From Pseudoruegeria sp. HB172150 (lineage in GTDB: Bacteria; Pseudomonadota; Alphaproteobacteria; Rhodobacterales; Rhodobacteraceae), in assembly GCF_013184805.1 (NCBI RefSeq), contig NZ_JAATNG010000001.1:1674001-1738000 (forward strand): 64,000 bases of DNA, given 5' to 3'. The notes beneath the pieces are model-generated. The model was not told where the DNA came from and searched no databases. It saw only the letters and a program-made list of their open reading frames with translations. Of the stretch, positions 61,424-64,000 are shown piece after piece. Position 1 is the first letter of the stretch. Each line of letters starts with the position of its first letter. The position numbers and the translations under genes were made by a program.

Positions 61424-62974
61424 ATGCAAAAGACGTTACACATTTTGTGCGGCTTCCTGGTGCTGGTCGCGATCGCACCGTCCGCATCCGCGCAATCCGG
61501 GCCGAAGGTCCTGTACCTGACGCCCTATGCAAACACCGACAGCCAGATTTCCGAGGCGCTAGCAGGCAACGCCAAGACGTTGCAGCTGGACAAGCTGGGC
61601 ACGCTGGAATGGGTCGAATCCTTCAACCTGGCAGAGCCGGACCGGCCCGTATTGCCGGTAGAGCAGTCCGAGCGGATCACGGGCAGGCTCGCCACCCTGC
61701 GGGAACAGGACTGGGTGGCGGTCGAGGACCTTGCCGTTTCGAATGGCGCACCCGTCCGGATCCTGTTCCGTGACGGAGCCGCGTTTACCGCGCGCGTGGA
61801 ACAGGGCGAACTGGTGGTCACGCAAAGCATATCGGAAATCGGGCTTCCACAGGACACGTCGCGGTTCCGCGATCTCTTTGGCGACCAGTCCGCCGTGGGA
61901 ATCCTGGAACTGCCGGGCAACTTTCGCGACGAGGCGTCGAACACCGGTGACATCATCATCGTGCGGAACCTGGGAGTGGAAATTGGCCCGGACGAGCCCA
62001 CGGAGCGCCGGTTGGAAGTGGCGGCATCACCCGTCCCGGTCGATTGCGGCGCTGCGAACGGGGATGAGACGACGCATTGCGCTCTCTACGCCGCCCGCCT
62101 GATGTCGACGCACCGGGGAACGATCTGCACCGGCACCCTGATCTCGGACAACCATCTTTTGACGGCGGCGCATTGCGTCTGCGACGAGGTCGCCAATGGC
62201 ATATTGTCTGACGAGATCACCGCATCAATCGGAATTCCAGGGTATTGGGCAGGAATATCCCTCGATCCGGAAGGGGTGCATTTCTTCAATCACTCCGGAT
62301 CGGATATCTGCGCTGACAGCGGGCTTCCGCTGGAGTACCGCCAGTCCAACGGGGATCTGGCGATCCTTACGCTGGAAGATGGAAGCCTCTTATCGGCGGT
62401 CCAGCGGCTGCGGGACCTGGGCGTCGAGTATGAAACGGCAGGGCGCGCGCGGGCCGCGCTTGCTTCGGAGGAAACCGGGCCGAGTATCTGGCAGACCGAC
62501 GCGGGGATCGCAGGGAATGTCTTCGTCACCTTCGGTTTCGGTGTCGGACTCGACGGGCTGGCAGGAAACAAGCGGGCCATGAAATACACGTTCCGCCGCC
62601 TCACTGAGTGCCTGTATGGCTCTGAAACCTCGGACATCGGATGCGACGGCTTACAGGAAGGGATTTTCCACGACGAGTCTCTGGGCCTGTGCGCAGGGGA
62701 CAGCGGCAGCGGCATGTTCAAATGGGCCGACGGAAGCCGGGACGGGTTCGGAAAATGGGTGCTCATGGGGGTTGTGTCCGGCAGTCTCAACCCGCTCAAT
62801 TGCCATGAGGTGTATACGGATACGCCCCTGGAGAACCAGTACGAACGCAACATCGTCCGCGTCGATACCGATCTTGTCCTAGACTGGATCGAAGGAATTG
62901 CCGGACCCGATCAGATCTGGCGAACAGCGGGCCTGATGACGCCTCCATTCAGTGTTGCCGGTGACGGAAACTGA
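61424..62974 (+). CDS. Exported trypsin-like serine protease (S1 family)
   Basis: A 516-residue secreted protease. A Sec signal, MQKTLHILCGFLVLVAIAP with cleavage after ASAQ, is followed by an uncharacterised N-terminal domain of about 185 residues and then an S1 chymotrypsin fold: H250 (LLTAAHCV), D311 (SNGDLAIL) and S427 (CAGDSGSG). Cysteines around CTGTL, AAHCVC and LNCHE suggest disulfides. The N-terminal region could be an inhibitory or substrate-binding part. It is 10 bases from the fusion protease gene; the two proteases may act on each other or on the same target. Confidence 0.9.
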   Translation: MQKTLHILCGFLVLVAIAPSASAQSGPKVLYLTPYANTDSQISEALAGNAKTLQLDKLGTLEWVESFNLAEPDRPVLPVEQSERITGRLATLREQDWVAVEDLAVSNGAPVRILFRDGAAFTARVEQGELVVTQSISEIGLPQDTSRFRDLFGDQSAVGILELPGNFRDEASNTGDIIIVRNLGVEIGPDEPTERRLEVAASPVPVDCGAANGDETTHCALYAARLMSTHRGTICTGTLISDNHLLTAAHCVCDEVANGILSDEITASIGIPGYWAGISLDPEGVHFFNHSGSDICADSGLPLEYRQSNGDLAILTLEDGSLLSAVQRLRDLGVEYETAGRARAALASEETGPSIWQTDAGIAGNVFVTFGFGVGLDGLAGNKRAMKYTFRRLTECLYGSETSDIGCDGLQEGIFHDESLGLCAGDSGSGMFKWADGSRDGFGKWVLMGVVSGSLNPLNCHEVYTDTPLENQYERNIVRVDTDLVLDWIEGIAGPDQIWRTAGLMTPPFSVAGDGN

Positions 62975-63139
62975 TCGCGGAGGTCCGGGAAGCCAACACC
63001 CGTTAGATTGGTCGGGGGAGTTTGCGAACGAGGGCGAGCCCTGAATCCTGGGATTATCCTGTTCGTTCAGTGGTTTTGAGTATGGGCTACTTCAGGGGCC
63101 GGGACCGTTGCGCGGCCGCGTCGCCGCAGTCTGCGCAGG

Positions 63140-63997
63140 CTATCCCGCCGTCTCGCCCTCGGGCCTGTAGACCCTTGCGCGCTGGCGGTTGTCGGGGTCG
63201 AGCGACGGGATCGCCGACAGCAGGCACTTGGTGTACTCGTGCTGCGGATCGGCGAAAAGCTGGCGGGTCGGGGCCTGTTCCATGATCTTGCCGTGGTAGA
63301 GTACGGTGACGAAGTCGCAGACATGGGCGACGACCGACAGGTCGTGGCTGATGAACAGGAATGTCAGGTCAAGATCGCGCTGCAGGGTCTTGAGAAGGTT
63401 CAGGATATCGGCCTGGATCGAGACGTCCAGCGCGGCCACGGATTCGTCGGCGACGACGAATTTCGGGCCCGTCACCAGCGCCCGCGCGATGGAGATCCGC
63501 TGTCTCTGACCGCCGGAGAAGGCGTGCGGGTAGCGGCGCAGGTGTTCGAGGTTCAGGCGGCACTTGGCGGCGATCTCGCGGACGCGGGCGTCGGTCTCGG
63601 CGCGCGTTTTCGTCAGGCCCATGACTTCCAGCGGTTCGGCGATGATGTCGCGGACGGTCATCCGCGGGCTGAGCGCGGCATAGGGGTCCTGAAAGATGAG
63701 CTGCGCGCGCCTGCGGTAGTCGCGCAGTTCCGCCTTGCCGATGCTGCCGATGTCGTAATCGACCTCGCCATCATTGTAGCGGATCGTGCCCTCGGTGATC
63801 GGCGCGGCGCGCAGCATGGCGCGGCCCAGCGTGGTCTTGCCGGAGCCGGATTCGCCGACGAGGCCGTAGAAGGAGCCCTTGGGGATCTCCAGCGAGACGT
63901 GGTCGATGGCGCGCAGCATCGGCGGCTGGCCGATCAGCCGGCGGCCGAGCGGGAACAGGATCGAGACGTCGTCGACCTTGATCAGCGGTTCGGCCAT
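63140..63997 (-). CDS. Peptide ABC transporter ATP-binding protein (DppF/OppF-like)
   Basis: ATPase of 285 residues from the ATG at 63997; a GTG three bases earlier, at the very edge of the window, is also possible. Walker A is GESGSGKTT near residue 49, the signature [15 protein letters not shown] near residue 161, Walker B FVVADESVAALD, and the H-loop ISHDLSVVAHVCD. The oligopeptide-type C-terminal region QHEYTKCLLSAIPSLDPDNR is complete. The rest of the transporter lies beyond the right edge. It is convergent with the trypsin-like protease gene. Confidence 0.92.
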   Translation of the reverse strand: MAEPLIKVDDVSILFPLGRRLIGQPPMLRAIDHVSLEIPKGSFYGLVGESGSGKTTLGRAMLRAAPITEGTIRYNDGEVDYDIGSIGKAELRDYRRRAQLIFQDPYAALSPRMTVRDIIAEPLEVMGLTKTRAETDARVREIAAKCRLNLEHLRRYPHAFSGGQRQRISIARALVTGPKFVVADESVAALDVSIQADILNLLKTLQRDLDLTFLFISHDLSVVAHVCDFVTVLYHGKIMEQAPTRQLFADPQHEYTKCLLSAIPSLDPDNRQRARVYRPEGETAG

Positions 63998-64000
63998 CAC

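Overview
The window is GC-rich and reads like the chromosome of a marine Rhodobacterales (Roseobacter-type) alphaproteobacterium. I infer this from gene content: a sulfide-oxidation operon with an SqrR-like operator, tripartite tricarboxylate transporters, a dmeRF cobalt/nickel operon, and a tail tape-measure protein with the C-terminal TPDADSFR-type motif common in phages of this group. No 16S gene or other taxonomic marker is present, so the placement is an inference.

Layout. 1-3150: the end of a siderophore-binding protein gene, then two FecCD permeases and an ATPase (ferric-siderophore import). 3236-7706: a sulfide-detoxification operon (persulfide-dioxygenase-like MBL protein, a DUF442-SQR fusion and a SulP permease) behind a palindrome fitting the SqrR/BigR class. 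7811-8418: a dispersed repeat and a carboxymuconolactone-decarboxylase-family protein. 8694-18075: a catabolic/uptake block (gamma-glutamyltransferase without signal peptide, 2-hydroxyacid dehydrogenase, Dpp-like peptide ABC transporter, creatininase-like hydrolase, RraA-like aldolase). 18088-26403: a TPP enzyme, a LysR regulator, a LigB-type extradiol dioxygenase, a TctCAB transporter and an ACMSD-like amidohydrolase, which together suggest import and breakdown of an aromatic or carboxylic acid. 26686-30665: a pqi lipid-transport operon with PqiA split in two. 30738-36681: a DUF808 protein and an HlyD/RbbA/YhhJ-type ABC-2 system.

36881-51947 is a 15-kb integrative element inserted in the 3' end of a tRNA-Asn gene. 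It has 46-bp att repeats, integrase arm-type sites at both ends, a tyrosine integrase, a chain of small overlapping genes including a terminase-small-subunit-like protein, a prim-pol/helicase followed by two inverted clusters of TGGAACA iterons (a probable origin), a serine recombinase, a full-length tail tape-measure protein, a GIY-YIG-like protein and a two-gene cargo pair. Portal, capsid and large terminase genes are absent, so it looks like a phage satellite that carries its own tape measure.

52047-55943: an MBL hydrolase, an EnvZ-like kinase without an adjacent regulator, the second copy of the dispersed repeat, and dmeR-dmeF with an inverted-repeat operator around a C6 tract. 55944-56473 holds a hisI remnant. 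56474-62974 is, with the satellite, the most novel part: a small exported protein divergent from a SARP-type regulator, then an exported PAP2-phosphatase/haloperoxidase-like domain fused to a subtilisin-like protease through a 12-fold Gly-Arg repeat, then an exported trypsin-like protease. All catalytic residues of the three enzyme domains are visible. The window ends in a peptide ABC transporter ATPase on the minus strand.
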